A program made the position numbers and the translations under genes. DNA of 5,673 bases from the NCBI GenBank assembly GCA_001768675.1, contig MELN01000037.1, positions 40,013-45,685 of the forward strand, read 5' to 3'. How positions within the stretch are numbered: the first letter of the stretch is position 1; each line of letters begins with the position of its first letter. The notes below the pieces were generated by a model, which was given only the letters and a program-made list of their open reading frames with translations, was not told where the DNA came from and made no database searches. The DNA comes from Actinobacteria bacterium RBG_16_64_13. Lineage in GTDB: Bacteria; Actinomycetota; Thermoleophilia; RBG-16-64-13. Below, piece by piece: positions 5,291 through 5,673 of this stretch.

Positions 5291-5673
5291 GTCTGCCTCC
5301 TGTCTGCCTGCGGTTTCTGTTTTGGCAGGGAGCCGATGGCTCCCAGTAGTTCCGACACCGGCGTGCCTTTCACCACGAACGCATCGAACCCGGCTGCCTC
5401 GGCCTTCTTCCGGCTCGCACCGTCGCAGTGGACCGTGAGCGCCACCAACCGGCAACCAGGAAGCTCGGACTTGATGAGACGGGCGGCCTGGTGACCATCC
5501 AGGCGGGGCATGGCAAGATCCATGACCACGACATCGGGGCGAAGGGCCACGGCCTGGCGCACTGCGGCCCAGCCGTCGGCGGCCTCCCCGGCAACCTCCA
5601 GATCACCGGCGATCTCTAGGAGCAGGCGCAGATCACGACGGACGTCGGCCACGTCGTCAACCACCAGGATCCG
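5287..5673 (-). CDS. Single-domain response regulator receiver (start cut by window edge)
   Basis: CheY-like receiver domain that takes a phosphate from a histidine kinase. 128 residues are visible, beginning RILVVDD at the right edge, so only the first few residues including the start are missing. Counting from that Arg: acidic pair Asp6-Asp7, phospho-acceptor Asp52 in VVMDLAMPRLDG, switch Thr80 in ALTVH, and Lys102 in VVKGTP; all active-site residues are present. The VAGEAADG and VKGTP wording resembles receivers of the NarL/FixJ class, but the protein ends about 20 residues after the last helix (tail PKQKPQADRRQT) with no helix-turn-helix output domain. It therefore acts through protein contacts, or is a NarL-type regulator that lost its DNA-binding domain. 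The stop TGA overlaps the ATG of the acyltransferase gene, giving translational coupling. The cognate kinase is not in the window. Confidence 0.9.
   Translation of the reverse strand, partial: RILVVDDVADVRRDLRLLLEIAGDLEVAGEAADGWAAVRQAVALRPDVVVMDLAMPRLDGHQAARLIKSELPGCRLVALTVHCDGASRKKAEAAGFDAFVVKGTPVSELLGAIGSLPKQKPQADRRQT
5296..5301 (-). promoter_or_regulatory. Ribosome-binding site of the acyltransferase gene
   Basis: AGGAGG on the minus strand, 5 bases before ATG 5290 and lying inside the 3' end of the receiver gene. It selects this start over the upstream open frame and over Met25. Confidence 0.75.

Noticed and set aside
5291..5455. N-terminal extension of the acyltransferase frame up to 5455
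   Set aside because: These codons overlap the conserved receiver domain in another frame, are low-complexity Arg/Gly-rich, and precede a strong ribosome site at ATG 5290.
1..5673. CRISPR arrays, tRNA/rRNA genes, insertion sequences, attachment sites, toxin-antitoxin or defence genes
   Set aside because: I read through for direct repeats, tRNA-like cloverleaf segments and transposase or defence motifs and saw none. This was by eye, so a covariance-model scan could still find a small RNA.

Overview
This window comes from a GC-rich bacterium. The coding sequence is visibly rich in GC third positions, Shine-Dalgarno sites are strong (AGGAGG), and one gene probably starts with TTG. It looks like ordinary chromosome carrying metabolic and signalling genes. 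I see no phage, transposon, CRISPR, tRNA or rRNA sequence. The phylum cannot be fixed from the sequence; a GC-rich soil or sediment lineage (actinobacterial, chloroflexotal or deltaproteobacterial type) is only a guess.

Layout, left to right. (1) 1-638, minus strand: most of an SDR-family NAD(P)-dependent oxidoreductase, its C-terminus cut by the left edge, with a good sigma70-like promoter immediately upstream. (2) 761-1515, plus strand: remnants of what was probably one membrane-anchored cyclic-di-GMP signalling protein. A four-helix membrane piece ends at 1141, and the C-terminal half of an EAL phosphodiesterase domain follows in a different frame. The middle of the gene is missing, so it reads as a decayed, internally deleted gene. 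(3) 1525-1875, minus strand: a complete small VOC (glyoxalase/bleomycin-resistance fold) protein. (4) 2045-3978, plus strand: a two-gene operon for the E1 alpha and E1 beta subunits of a thiamine-diphosphate 2-oxoacid/acetoin dehydrogenase, joined by an ATGA stop/start overlap. No E2 or E3 gene follows. (5) 3985-4039: a strong GC hairpin plus a smaller one between convergent operons. (6) 4043-5673, minus strand: a single-domain response regulator (its start cut by the right edge) followed, with another ATGA overlap, by an integral membrane acyltransferase of the acyltransferase-3 family.

How the genes relate. The E1 pair should form an alpha2beta2 heterotetramer that decarboxylates a 2-oxoacid or cleaves acetoin and passes the acyl group to a lipoyl E2 encoded elsewhere. 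The response regulator and acyltransferase are translationally coupled, which suggests co-expression of a phospho-receiver with an envelope or polysaccharide acylation enzyme. The SDR and VOC genes are single units with no clear pathway link to their neighbours. No convincingly new system is visible. The points most worth a second look are the broken EAL gene, the orphan E1 pair with a non-standard E1 beta N-terminal loop, the receiver/acyltransferase coupling, and the possible leaderless SDR transcript.
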